Positions 23,209 through 35,017 of a stretch of DNA of 64,000 bases are shown here, one piece after another. The stretch lies in assembly GCF_910592395.1 (NCBI RefSeq), contig NC_088314.1, positions 13,146,001 to 13,210,000 of the forward strand, read 5' to 3'. Every line of letters starts with the position of its first letter. Position 1 is the first letter of the stretch. The stretch comes from Lineus longissimus (taxonomy: Eukaryota; Nemertea; Pilidiophora; Heteronemertea; Lineidae). The notes under the pieces are model-generated. The model saw nothing but the letters and a program-made list of their open reading frames with translations, was not told the DNA's origin and did no database searches. Position numbers and translations under genes: made by a program.

Positions 23209-24109
23209 GGCTTTATGCTAGCCGCCCTTCAAAATATCCTCCCCCCCCCATGCCTAATTTCCCTAATTATGCCTCAGTAGCAGTTCCTTTGCTCCTCGGA
23301 TTACCCTGTGCAATATAGAGGATGTGCCCTTTCCAAGATTTTTTAGGTTACCAGTGACGGGGTCACAATGCTCATTTGGTTGATAAGCTATGAAGAGTAG
23401 TAAATGCTTTTACTTGAGTCTTGCACATAAATGCCTTGCGCAATGTACATGGCATTATTAGTAGAAGCAATTACTAGTAATCTTATTCATATCACAAAAA
23501 AGGAGCACGGAATGTGTCAGGAAAACTACTGACTCAGATGCTTGAAGAGAGTGCTGTGGAGTGCTTCAGGCAATGTATAACAATGTGCTTATTTTAAAGA
23601 TTTGGTGCGAAAAAGTTAGTCAGTCTTTATTATTTGACAGCCAACTTAAGTAAACTGGTCAAAAGTAGTAATGTCCAAAATGGTCTATGATGAGACGTTG
23701 CATGCAGACATACAAGGTACCTGTCAATTGTGTTAGTGTAATGGAGCATCGATATGATTATCTTTGGATTCGATTATTTTTCTCGACAGACAAAGGTCAT
23801 AGTGTCTGAAACATCAAACTTTCAAGGTGCTTTCAGTAGAATTGTTTATGTCGAGTGTTTGTTTGGCCCACAGCTGCTGGCAGTTATGATCGCAGATTGA
23901 CACTGGACATGACCTATAAAAAAGGGAATCGCAGCTCGTCCGTCAAAAGCATGGTCTTACTTCAGAGAAATGATGTGACAACTGGAGCTAACTTTCCACG
24001 ACCCTTCCATAATAAAATATCTGAAAATAATGTTTTGTAAAATATTAAGTTGAGAGCTGAGCGTCGACAAGGACATTAATAGCTCTATAAACAATATTGG
24101 TCGATTGTA

Positions 24110-24260
24110 ATGTAATTAGGAGGAAACCGGAGACCCAGGAGGAAACCTACGCTGCCGAAGAGAGTCGCTCTTTCTATCACATGAGCGTACTCGAAGCGAC
24201 CGGGAATCGAATCTGGGACCTCACAGGTGACATGCGCTGATGTTCCTATGCCCAACTTCG
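24110..24260 (-). repeat. tRNA-like SINE fragment
   Basis: The minus strand has GATTCGATTCCC, close to an RNA polymerase III B box, followed by two copies of 'ggtttcctcc'. The A box is not convincing, so this is a decayed or partial copy. Confidence 0.35.
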
Positions 24261-25969
24261 AATCACCTTGACTTGTCTAATACAAACACACGTGACAGTG
24301 AAAATGTTTGAAGTAGTTAAAATTCAAACCCATAACTCATTAAATTTACTTAGTCTCAATAGTCTCAATCATATATATTATGGAGAAGTTCAAGTCGCCG
24401 AGCTGTTAGAAAGAAATGATAGGGCCTAACGAGGAAAACTTACTCAACGCGTGTGAATCTAATGGTTACCTGGAGCTATGCGTACCAATAGAATATGTAA
24501 ACAAAAGTCATCGGTATTCTTGAATTTCAAAGTTGAACCTGGATTTCTATCAGATTTTAGTTCCGGTGTCCTATGCACTGCTGTTGTAGAGATTTTGACC
24601 CTTTTTCGCCTTTGGCATCATTGCAAAATCTTTCCTTTAAGGTTTCTTTAATTTAACAAAGTGTTTTGACTTCGATGTCAATTTTATGAGTTGACCATCC
24701 ATATTTAAGAATTAATGTCATGTGGGTCCCTTTTCTGCATCTTTTCCCTTTTTAACCCTGTCCAGCCTCACTTTCATCCCTTGGAATATAATTGTTCAAG
24801 TCAGTCCTACAACTTTTCATCAAGATTTAAGAATTCCACTATTTGGATTATCAAAGTGTGAATATGGATTCCAATCAGTCAAAATATCAGATAATTGTCT
24901 GGTCCCTTTTTCTAAGTCGTCTTTTTAAATCTATCTGTGTCTATACCAATTTTATTCGAGCTGTTTTAAAATTCTTTGACGTCTGGTAAAATTTAAGTGC
25001 ACTATGGAAGCTGTACAAATCTTTGTTTACTGTGTATTTTACACTACGGGTCAATGACCTGGGACCTGAGCCAAGTTGACGGTCCTTTTTTTCAAAAGTT
25101 TGTCATTCCAAAACTGCGCATTTAAAATACGTGCGGTTTTCGACTTTAGGTCAATATATCTTTACAATCGGTTTTTGGAACAATAATTACTTTTAATTAG
25201 CTTCCATTATGTTTATTTTAAAGAAGTTAAGGCGAATCCGTCACTTTTCGTTTGGTGATGACGTCATACCGTCTCACTTTCGTCAAGTTGTCGACGATGT
25301 CTCGTCAACTTCTAAATGTCAAAATTATACATATCGTATGTGACTTTTAGTCTTGTGAACCGACGTCAGGGTATTTTTCATATGATCTTATGAGGTTTTT
25401 GTGTAACTATGGACTTGCGAAATATATAATTACCTCTTTAGGCAGATCGGTTTTTCGTCAAAAGGCGTAACTTTGACCGGGAAAATATTGCACGAGGTTT
25501 TGGGCTACGTTTTACGATCGGTTATATCGTGCATAAAGTTTAATAACATCGATCAAAACCTGTATGAGGTGATAAAGTACTACCTTATTGTTGATATCCG
25601 TATGATATTTGGAACTGTTATCAGTCAGTGATGCGGTATTTCGTCAGTTTATCCATCGTTTACGGTTCCCTTCTTGGTAAAAATTTACTGTTATTGACGC
25701 GATGTATTTCGACCAATCCAAATGCGCGTGGGGTGTGACGTCACCTGATTGACACGGGGAGTTGATTGAAAATCATTGTTGCGTTGGCGCGGGAAAAATA
25801 AGTAACGTCGTTTGACTTTCTTCAAAAAGAGAGGGGTTTCGCTCGTGGTAACGTCCTGACGTTGTTAACGTACAATTTTACGTAAAAGGCACGCTGGGTG
25901 CGATACGTCGTCTGTATAGATTGTTGCATTTACGATAAGTCGTTTGTCTCAATTGTCAAACTGGGTTGC

Positions 25970-26297
25970 TCCCTTGCGATATAAAAGCTGGGATTCACTT
26001 TGGGCGAGAAAAATTTAGAAAACCAGTGTTTGTGGGAACTCTCGTCAAACGAAACTAAGTCCGTGGTCCCGGTCTCTGTGCTGTCTCAATTATACGTCGT
26101 AACGTTTAATGGTCTATGTATCTGTATTCGTCGCTCATATAAGAAATACGTGTAACCATCGTCTATATATACATCTGTGAATATTCCGTTATCAAATAAA
26201 CCTTATCATACGTTATATCATTTTATTTTCTTGTGTTCGAACCCAAAACTTTTTGTAGTCGGCCCTAATGTTGAAAGTACAACATTAAAAACGCTAC
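25970..26297 (+). promoter_or_regulatory. LTR-like promoter and polyadenylation region
   Basis: A TATA-like gatataaaag near 25980 is followed about 220 bp later by AATAAA near 26196 and by a CTACA end near 26297. This order resembles the U3-R-U5 part of a solo LTR. No matching second LTR, primer site or duplication was found. Confidence 0.3.
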
Positions 26298-26417
26298 ACT
26301 GTAAGTAAGCATCGGCTGCATCCGAAAACACAGAGAGGAATATAGGTGCATAATTGCGAGTTTGGAATCATCAAAGATTCGGGATAACAGATGACTTTTG
26401 ACTTTTGCCCATTGATA

Positions 26418-26591
26418 TGCAGGTTACCATGATCATCGGGCCTGTTGTATGAGTTTTGATCGTTACCATTCGCGTATAGTTACTACGCGAATGGTAAAGA
26501 TCGCGAATGGTAACGATCAAAACTAGTTACTATACGCGAATGGTAACGATCAAAACTCATACAACAGGCCCGATGATCATGGTAACCTACA
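26418..26591. mobile_element. 174-bp hairpin element inserted in the pogo terminal repeat
   Basis: Arms 26418-26480 and 26529-26591 are inverted with 62 of 63 bases matching by eye. They are flanked by TA (26416-26417 and 26592-26593), the duplication used by Tc1/mariner-type elements. The 48-bp loop repeats part of the arm (cgcgaatggtaacgatcaaa). Confidence 0.85.
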
Positions 26592-27171
26592 TACTCTAGT
26601 TTCGTCTTTCTAAGGTACCTTCCATATATTCATGCCGGTATTTAGGCCTCAGCCCCAAGTTACCATTACAATGGATCATTCAGTTCTATTCAACATCACT
26701 GACCAATGTGAATGGCCGAACTGCATGCCGTTTGCACCGGCCGCGACGAGACGGTCAATGCACATGTCCCAGGAAATGTCAGTTTCATTCAAGGATTTAT
26801 TCCAAAATCGGCAAATGGGTTGATTCATACAGAGTGTGCCAGAAAAACAATCTTCAACATTTTAATGTCTCGTTTAGAAAGCCCCATTTCAGCATCCAGA
26901 CCTACAACTTGCTGTGGATATCGGATTGACCTACCTCTTATTGAGTCCCAAATTAATTAGTGAAATTAATTCACTACAGAGAAAATTGAATTTCATAAAA
27001 TTTAAAATTTAGTAGGCCCTGTGCCTTGCTTTTGCCAGATGCGATGTAAACGGTTATTTCATGGCTTTATGGCACACGTTGTCACTTTCTTCTATTAAAA
27101 ACATGTCTAGACATCCTAGGCCTATAAAGGCCTAACGCCGATGATCACTCGCCCCCAGACAAACAGTCAAT

Positions 27172-28524
27172 ATGGAACAAGAAGAACCGTTGAGAAAACG
27201 GCGAAGGAGCTATTCGGTATCCGAGAAAATAGCGTACTTGCGGGACCTTGAGACAGGGCTATTAAATGGAACAGTCAAAAGCATGAACGAGTTTGCCGAA
27301 CATTACAAGATCCCAGTTTTAACGTTGAGAAAGTGGAACCTTGAAGACCTGGAAGAGAAAGAGCGCGAAGGTCGCGGCAAGGACAGGACAGTCAAAGAGC
27401 GACTGGTGGGTCAATGGCCGGTAGTCGAGGAGCGTGTTTACCAATGGTACCAGCGGCTGAGGGAGAGGAGGCTGCCTGTTGCGATCCAGGACATACAAGC
27501 CAGTGCTATGACGATTTTTGAAGACTGGTGGAATCAGTTGCCGGACGAACAAAGACAAGGCTTCATAGAGTCCAGACCTACACAGCACGTTTTCCACGCT
27601 TCCGCCGGATGGGTAGAAGCATTCATGAAGAGAAAGAAGATCTCTCTCTTGAAAGTGAATAAGAATACCAGCACTCTGCCGGCTGACGCTGCCCAACGTG
27701 TCCAGGTCTTCCGCGAAGACGTGACACAGACGATCGATCAGTTTCAGATTGCCTTGCAATTCCTCTTCAATATTGACCAGACGTTTGCACTGTTCGAGTC
27801 TCGTCCTTTGTATACAGCCAACGCCAGGGGAGCCAAGTCGGTTGACGTGCGGACGTCACGATCCAACACCAAGCTGGGTTGTACGGTGACCCTTACCATC
27901 ACCGCGACGGGAGTAAAGTTACAGGCGCACATCACTTTTCCGAGGCCTGGTTTCGTCCGACAACTGGCAGCCCTGCAAGAGGAAGACTTGCCTGCAAACA
28001 TTATTATAACCTCCTCCGCTACAGGTTGGATGAAGGAGGAGACTGCCAATCATTGGTTAGATGAAGTATTCGAGCCATACATCACCACACAAGATACCGA
28101 TCAATTTCTTCTCCTCGTGGATAGGTACAGAGTGCACCGCACGGAGAATTTCAGTCTCCGAGTGACAGAATTGGGAGGCATCCTCAATTTTATCCCGGCA
28201 TGCTGTACGTCTCTGGCACAACCCCTCGATGTTGCCGTGATGAAATCCTTTAAGAACAATTTGCGGAAGACGTGGAAAGCCTGGAAAAATGACAACACCC
28301 AAGATGACGGGACCTGTGAACGTATTGGGCTGCGTGAGGTAGTTAATATCGTGAGTGAGGCTTGGGAAGTTGTACCTCCGCAAGTAATTGAGAGTGGATT
28401 CGAGTCGGCCTTGTTCAGGGCAGCCCCAATTGACGCCGGACCACTGCAGGAGCTAGACCAAGAGGAGGAGGAAATTGGGCTTGAGTTTGTCAACATTCTG
28501 GAGGAGGAAATAGAAATGGACTGA
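27172..28524 (+). CDS. Pogo/Tigger-like transposase, 450 aa, open
   Basis: It is a single exon from ATG to TGA. A basic N-terminus and a psq-type helix-turn-helix (YSVSEKIAYLRDLETG) come first. A CENP-B-type helix-turn-helix spans about residues 85-155 (VYQWYQRLRERRLPV, ASAGWVEAFMKRKKIS), and the DDE domain follows. The acidic triad is visible as Asp202 (FNIDQT), Asp317 (LLLVDRYRVHRT) and Asp353 (LAQPLDVAVMKSF). An acidic tail rich in Glu closes the protein. The D-D-D triad, length and CENP-B domain are characteristic of pogo. It would cut the element at TA sites. The frame has no disabling change, yet the left terminal repeat is split by another insertion, so mobility is doubtful. Confidence 0.88.
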   Translation: MEQEEPLRKRRRSYSVSEKIAYLRDLETGLLNGTVKSMNEFAEHYKIPVLTLRKWNLEDLEEKEREGRGKDRTVKERLVGQWPVVEERVYQWYQRLRERRLPVAIQDIQASAMTIFEDWWNQLPDEQRQGFIESRPTQHVFHASAGWVEAFMKRKKISLLKVNKNTSTLPADAAQRVQVFREDVTQTIDQFQIALQFLFNIDQTFALFESRPLYTANARGAKSVDVRTSRSNTKLGCTVTLTITATGVKLQAHITFPRPGFVRQLAALQEEDLPANIIITSSATGWMKEETANHWLDEVFEPYITTQDTDQFLLLVDRYRVHRTENFSLRVTELGGILNFIPACCTSLAQPLDVAVMKSFKNNLRKTWKAWKNDNTQDDGTCERIGLREVVNIVSEAWEVVPPQVIESGFESALFRAAPIDAGPLQELDQEEEEIGLEFVNILEEEIEMD

Positions 28525-28681
28525 ATTTATTGCGACTCAGCATTGGTGGTACGGATTTTTCCGATTCGAAGGTGAACATTTTTTTGAACCATCCTGTACG
28601 TATAATGAGACTTTCCTTCAACTGAATCAGTCGATAGGCCTGATCATCAAAGGGATATTCATTTCATGTTTCGTCATTATT

Positions 28682-28845
28682 AGGCCTTTTAGCACGGTGC
28701 GGGTTCGAACCGGATCGAGGAAGGTTTGCTTATTTTTTGCACGCTGATAGAAACTGGCCACAATGACCAAAGGCTCATTTGTGCGTGTAGAAAATATCCG
28801 AACCTTCCTCGATCCGTTTCGAACCCGCACCATGTAAAAAGGCCT
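28682..28845. mobile_element. Small palindromic element in the pogo 3' region
   Basis: AGGCCTTTTAGCACGGTGCG onward is inverted at the right end (to 28845) with arms of about 46 bp and few mismatches. The arm includes gggttcgaa, which resembles a tRNA T-loop, but no tRNA fold exists here. Confidence 0.55.
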
Positions 28846-29122
28846 TTTGACTATGGACAATCTGATCAATTACGCGACCCGTCGAGAAATGTGTCAGTTA
28901 CACCGATGAACTTCATTATACTCCCCTGCCTTGCCCGGCGCCATCCAATCATGTTCCAGATGGTGTTTGCCCTGTATGTTGGAGGCGGGCTAACCTGGGC
29001 TTAATGAAGGTACCTTAGAAAGACGAAACTAGAGTATCAATGGGCAAAAGTACTGTACATCAGCAAGCTTTCGCACCGCACGGTAAGTCAAGCCGACTAC
29101 ATTTAGCTATGTGTATCCGTAA

Positions 29123-29917
29123 AGCCCGGTCGACACTAGCAAACACGACCAAACAATTGCTTGCAAACATGAGCAAACTTCGTGTTTGGCCTTGTTTGCC
29201 GAGGCATGTTTGCTCTTGTTTGCCAGTGTGGACGGGTCAAAAAACAAGTGAAAACATCAGCAAACTTGTTTGCCAATGTTAGGCCATGCACCTTCTGAAA
29301 AACATGTTTGTTGGTGTTTGGCAATCAGCAGCCAACCAGGGAACATATTTGGATCATGTGATGGAGCTACTTTGAGAAAACGGCAGCCTCCTTGAAGAAA
29401 GAAAGAGACTGGCAATTTAATAAAATAGAGACTTTAATCGCGGAATACCAAAAGTATCCTTGTTTATATGACATAAAGGTCGCTTCATTCATCCGCAGGA
29501 AATTCTTGAGGCTTTTTGGGTCTGAAGTTCTCAACTCTTGAAGGAGACAGTGAAACGACTCATGCCTTTCCCTTAGGAGGATCCATGCCCTGGTCCACAA
29601 GCGTGACTTTTGTCGGTTTCGGCGGCGACGGCGGTGAACAACAACTGAAAGAATTGCTGCTGAATCACCTAGGAATGCTTTCTTTCTGTCGTCCTCCATT
29701 GTTTTAACGGAAAATGGAGGGAAATTACTGTTTTTTCCCCTCCAAATTGCCCTCAAATTCATGCATGCCAAACACAGCCAAACCTAGCCAAACTTTTGTT
29801 TGGCAATGTTTGCCTGTGTTTGATGGTGTGGACGTGTACCAAAAACATTCGCAAACTCGAAGTTTGCTCATGTTTGCAAACAAATGTTTGGTCATGTTTG
29901 CCAGTGTAGACCACGCT
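29123..29917. mobile_element. 795-bp Harbinger derivative with TAA duplication
   Basis: The ends (AGCCCGGTCGACACTAGCAA at left, its near-inverse at right) are flanked by TAA at 29120-29122 and 29918-29920. TWA is the classic Harbinger target duplication. Both subterminal regions are full of CAAAC/GTTTG motifs. The interior keeps only the N-terminal part of a transposase. Confidence 0.8.
29367..29699 (-). pseudogene. N-terminal fragment of a PIF/Harbinger transposase
   Basis: From the ATG at 29699 the frame contains the family's N-terminal signature: a basic run, then RLWTRAWILLRERHESFHCLLQ split by a Glu-Leu pair from DPKSLKNFLRMNEATF. The following helix-turn-helix and DDE domain are absent because the right terminal repeat is reached. 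It may still encode a small protein of about 110 residues, but it cannot be a transposase. Confidence 0.65.
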
Positions 29918-31427
29918 TAAGCGGTAAGACGGTTTGTTTTGACCAGTTTCGCCAATGAAGCCGGTCAGGCCTAGCCGGATAGTACCATTGTTGACGACCA
30001 TGCTTTCGTACCTACCAGGTCGATTAGTCTCTAGAGTTACTTCAATTTAGTTTACTGGCTTGATCAATTTCTTTTTTGTTACGGATTAAATCTGCTTTGA
30101 AGAATGAGATCGAAAGGAACATGAATGAGACATGGTATTTGTCATCTCGGTGGTTCATAGCACTCGTCACCGTCCTGTAATCGCGGATAACGAGCTAGAC
30201 CGCAAGTTTTCGATTTCCTTCTGCCTGACGTGTCAACTTGATTTGAAACGGCAAATACCAATAAGGCCATTTTGATGAGGGAAGAAGTCACATGCATCAA
30301 CCTAAGGTCTATATCAACATAAGCGATTGAGAGCGTTTGCCGACGAAGATATGGTTTTTGTTCGTGGGCAACGTGGCGTAAAATAACAAGTGCCTTGGAA
30401 GGAACTCTCCGAATCACTTATGTGGGTATAGGCCTTTCACGTCCTCTTCCATCCGATGTGAAATATATAGATACAGATATTTTTATATCATGAATGACAA
30501 TAAAATGTTCATTAAACTGCAAGCCAGCGTTGTATTCTTTGAGGTATAGTTGCCGTCCCGTTGCGACGGGGTGAATATCACGTTTTAACGTGACGCCATT
30601 TGTAAAGGAACGCCAAATAAGATATTCAATTTCACATTCGTACAAGACATTCGTTTCACAGGCCATAAATCCCTGAAAAGTCTGTGAACAATAGGGTAGG
30701 ACTATCAAGACGTGGGGCCCATAATTACTTGCGCACCAGAGTAAATGGGACGATCCTGGAAAAGAACAAATCCAGCGAGACAGTTATTTCCAGAGATGTC
30801 TTTTTCTTACACCGCTATCTGAATGAAACATTCTGTCCTGTGGCGTAGCCAACGCAACAAGTCAGGGAGTACTTATTTGGACGGTTAGAGCTTACATTTC
30901 ACCGCAAAATGTGGCATATACTGCTTCAACGACCACAAAAAAGATAATAGCAAATGAAAGATAGGGGTATTAGGAATCTCTTTCCAAAAAACCTTGATAT
31001 TATTCCGACTTGGAGGGATACCGTAGATGATTTCTGTAACCGTTTTCAACAAACGCGAACGAAGCTTGGTAGACGTCGGAAATTAGATTGCGACTTAATA
31101 TAGGAACATGTGCACACGTCACAGCAGCATCCGAAATGATTATACCTACAGGTGGTCGATCACTTAACCATTCACCTGCGAAATGCCCAGTCTTATCAAT
31201 GGAAACATGTCTTTTAACACGGATAGGCCATTCACTACAAGATAAAAATATAACATCAACTGAATACAAAACATGAAATATGTCTCATTGCATGAATGAA
31301 GAAAACCTAAACGAAAACGCTGTGTGAACGACTCACACGTTATATGCAAGACTGAAAAATACTTTTGTTTTATCATCCGTTTTTAACACACGAGCCTATC
31401 CGAAAAACGTGTGTGTACGCGTCACAC
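29918..31427. other. No supported gene
   Basis: Minus-strand open frames at 30708-30418, 30417-30142 and 31269-31000 carry no motif I recognise. Confidence 0.45.
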
Positions 31428-31472
31428 GGCTGTTATAAAACGCGGATTTCCGCGGAAATCCGCGGAAAGTCT
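31428..31472. repeat. Palindromic block, inverted partner at 40366-40412
   Basis: It contains gttataaaacgc followed by the self-complementary GGATTTCCGCGGAAATCC. An inverted, slightly diverged copy lies 9 kb away at 40366-40412. The pair encloses the whole second Harbinger. Confidence 0.6.
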
Positions 31473-31894
31473 GACTTGGCTACAGGGTGGCTACCTGAAC
31501 CGCAGGTGAGAGTTTTTCATATTAGTAGTGTGCATTGTTGTGCGCATGAAGTACTCCTGGTGACAAGGACTTTGGGAATCCCCGTTATATGGTGCGCTGT
31601 ATGCACCGTAAATCACAAGCACCTGGTAGTTAGAAATTAACTTAGGCCCATATTCATAAAGGATGTTTATACACTGATTAGCTTAGACATGTATATCTTC
31701 TAAACAGTGTTTAAAACAGGCTTGTCCATGACTGCATAAATACCCCTGTTTATAGCATTTCATGAAGGGCGATGATCGGCCGATTATACGTCCGTGTCTA
31801 ACTCAATGATTTGGCCCTGTTTTTCTCAATCTGGTAAACGAAGGATCATGTAATCTGAACACGTAACAGGTCGAACAATAGACCAGCATGGCCA

Positions 31895-34800
31895 GTGGGT
31901 CAGGTCAAGTCTTGGGGTTGAGAAAGTGTAAAGTTTTGGTGTAACACCGTCACCAAGGTAACACCATCACTACACCAACACTTGACCACCCTGCTCGGTG
32001 TTGGGTTACACCGGTGTAACACCGGTGTTTGAGGAGGGAATCCCCAAGATTTCAACATTAGTGTTGGGAAAGTGTTACACTTTTCTGACACAAGTGTTAC
32101 ACCTACCCTGGCCCACCTGAAGAAACAAGGCAAATGCATTGGAGAAATGTACAGGTGTAACACCTACCCCTAGAGGTAGGTGTTTGGGAGGGCATGGCGA
32201 TTTAGCGGATCCTGCGGATTCTGCGAAACCTGCGGAATCTGGGCGGAATCAGCATAAAAACAGCTCGAGAATATCGATATTATGATAAATTATCCTTATA
32301 AAAAATATTTGTAATATTCCATAACTGTTAAGTTGTCTAAAGCGCTAAGATTATCAAGCATTTCGGAAAAACCCCAACATGCATGAAAAAGATGTCTGCA
32401 TTCTATTATCGGACGATTTCCACATTGGTCTCGTTAGGGAGTTTTTCCCAAATGTACGCGATGATGACGTGCCCCATTAACAGGACGTAACATCTATTTT
32501 AAAATGCGTTTCCAAAGTGAATGCATGAGGACAACCCATTTGTGTCGTATATCACTGGAAACGCCCGATTCCCCTGATTCTGCAGGATGTTAAATCGGGC
32601 ATTTTATTTCTTTAAATAAATCATAAGCGTCACATTTGCTCCTAGCTCTGTTCACCATCCCAAATGGCAATATTGCCAATTGGGCCGGACAATCACGAAA
32701 AACCCCAAATATTATACATTTCTTCCTGAATAATTCTTACAGTGACAATTCTCCCATGAAAGACAGTTGCTTACGCTACACAAAAATCAAAAAAAAATCG
32801 AGGGTCAACCATTGAACTTTTGAGATATGTTGAATATTGCATAAATCAGCGAAAAACGCACCAACTGGCACTGGACGGCATTTCAACACGGGGCCGACGC
32901 ACATCCCAAGTTCAGTGTACACATACGTCGGCAACAACAGTAGAAATGCGTAGTTTCTTGTTAGCCGCCTATTGAGTAGCGCTCTATGTTTCAGAAACTC
33001 CAAAAAAACATGTATTTGCCAAAACAACTGCTGAATCAACATTGACATACTGTAAGGACCGAGAAATCAATGATTTTAGGAACTACGGTGAGGGGGGGGG
33101 GGGCGTATGAATAAAAAAAACCTCCCTAATGAGACCATTGACCGTGATCTATAACCCAGACCGAGTTGGTAATAGGCCGAGTTGGCCCGTAATCGTGTAA
33201 GTCGTTACGCACCCGAAAAACAAACGTCATTTTCGCTCATTCGTTAATTTGTTAATATCGTGCAGAATACAATAGGGACGGACACTTTTTCCAGGGGACA
33301 TTTTAAACTTCTACACTGGCCTGGTTGACACGTCTCTCTATTTTACAACATCACAAAATTGTGCACGAGCAACATACGATTGCCTTGATCCGTTGATGAT
33401 CCATCATTAAGATATTCAAGTCACATGATGACTGATGATGTCCAGGACTCCCAGATGACAAATCAGTTTAAACAGAGAATTTCCCACTCTCATGATAATA
33501 AATAAAAGATTTTTCTAAAACGTCCACCCGAGTCAATTATCCCACTCTTGATGACCAAACAGCCAGCAAGATCATGCGATGACAGGTGACAAGCCCGAGA
33601 TCCTGGCAACGATCCTTAAACCACACCAAGTCCCAGGAGGCGAAACGACTAATTTTTGGGTAGAGTGACTCTCAGACACTTGATTTTGCTTGATTACATT
33701 ACATCACGGCAGCGGCCACCTTCAGTGCCACCACGTGGGGCCTAATGGTATTAGGCTAAGTTTAGGGGCGAAAATGCTGGGGGCGAAAACGTCAGGAAGC
33801 GAAACGACCGGATACCAATCCGCTGCAGACCAGATTCCGCAGAATCCGCAGAATCCGCAGAATCCGCAGGATCCGCTAAATCGCCATGCCCTGTTTGGGA
33901 GTGGTCAAGTTTTTAGGTTGTCAAGGTGTTCAGTCAGCCAAATAAATTTAGTCTTATTTCTAATTATTTCATTACAAAATTGCACTCTGTTATTTGCTGA
34001 TTTTGCACATAAAATCCAACATTTTGACAAGAAAATTTTACATTTCATCCGAAACTTCAAAGTCAAAACTATCTAAAAATATTTACCAAGCCAGAATCGG
34101 ACGAAGTATGACCAAGAACGAGCGATGTGAAGTGAAATATTAATCGCTAATGAAAATTTTTCGAACCAACACATTTTATACTTTTTTTCGTGCAGAGTCG
34201 AGAGTGACATTTTTTTGTGCATGAAATAACGAGTCCAGGTCAACTAGCTTATCATCAGCACGACAGAGACATACATACGCCAAACAAAGCCACACAAACT
34301 ATTGTTTTTTTAAAAAATTATTCTAGATACTTCACTAATTTGTAAGTACAGAAGAAACAACAAAATTCGAAAATATCGAAGTGGCAGATCTTGTTGACGT
34401 TTCCGGCCGCCATTGTTTGGAAAATTTGTGAAATTTTGAGTTCATCAAAAGACTCAAATGTCCGACAAAGGCGATGACATTCCAAACAGTCACACTCATT
34501 ACAATCCTTGAGTAATGTTTTATCCAAATAAAGATATGAGAAACAAGGAATTTTGGTATAAAGAGTACTTTTGACACAGTTTTTCCGCCACACACATGCG
34601 GCTTCACATATCGATTTTTTCTTGCCGTTCCGCAGTCAACTCCGCTGATGTGATAATCACCGATTCCGCTTCGGCCGCGCCGAGACGAAATCGGCAGTCT
34701 TCACAAAAATCCTGGTCTCACATCTCATTTAGGGCTCGAAAATAATCGCCAATAAGGGTAAAATTGTATTTTTTTGGTTGAAGCGAGAAAACAAGATGGC

Positions 34801-35004
34801 GTGAACTCAAACACCTAGTCAACTCACCGGTGTTACACCTACCGGGACCTTACACCTTGTGTCACCCTGGTGTTGCTCAAAGTGTTACACCGATGTCCAA
34901 CCCAAGCTCGGTGTTGGGGGTTGGGGTAGGCCTCCTACACTAACACTACACCAACACCAACACCTAACACTTTCTCAACCCCAAGACTTGACCTGACCCA
35001 GTGT
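31895..35004. mobile_element. Nested element with 34-bp terminal repeats and GGTGTAACAC motifs
   Basis: The left end starts TGGGTCAGGTCAAGTCTTGG at 31895 and the right end is its perfect inverse, finishing near 35004. Both subterminal regions (about 31930-32185 and 34820-34980) are packed with GGTGTAACAC/GTGTTACACC variants. No transposase was found. The superfamily is unknown and the target duplication unclear. Confidence 0.75.
32189..33892. mobile_element. 1.7-kb element nested inside the previous one
   Basis: The ends start AGGGCATGGCGATTTAGCGG and are inverted copies. GTTTGGG occurs directly outside at 32182-32188 and 33893-33899, a 7-bp duplication. Subterminal 'ccgcagaat' repeats are present (four in a row at about 33833-33868). 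No coding capacity was recognised. Confidence 0.75.
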
Positions 35005-35017
35005 GGACCGGAGTGGC

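Larger units (their letters stand above)
23209..26395. other. Long region without a gene
   Basis: No supported coding sequence was found. It contains a SINE-like fragment (24110-24260) and an LTR-like promoter and poly(A) signal pair near its right end. Confidence 0.5.
26401..29055. mobile_element. Pogo-type (Tc1/mariner superfamily) transposon
   Basis: The right end (29006-29055) carries an inverted repeat that ends ACTG followed by TA, as expected for pogo. The left copy is split: its outer part (ttttgcccattgata) is at 26403-26417 and its inner part (ctctagtttcgtctttctaa onward) at 26594-26621, because a 174-bp hairpin element inserted between them. The interior holds one long transposase ORF. 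The outermost bases at the left differ from the right, so the left border is approximate. Confidence 0.75.

Noticed and set aside
23855-24040. 61-codon plus-strand frame
   Set aside because: No motif, no splice signals and composition like the surrounding DNA.
28690-28720. tRNA gene suggested by gggttcgaac
   Set aside because: No A box and no cloverleaf; the motif lies in an arm of an inverted repeat.
34318-34607. Cys-rich minus-strand frames
   Set aside because: Overlapping frames in AT-rich nested-element DNA with no ordered zinc motif.
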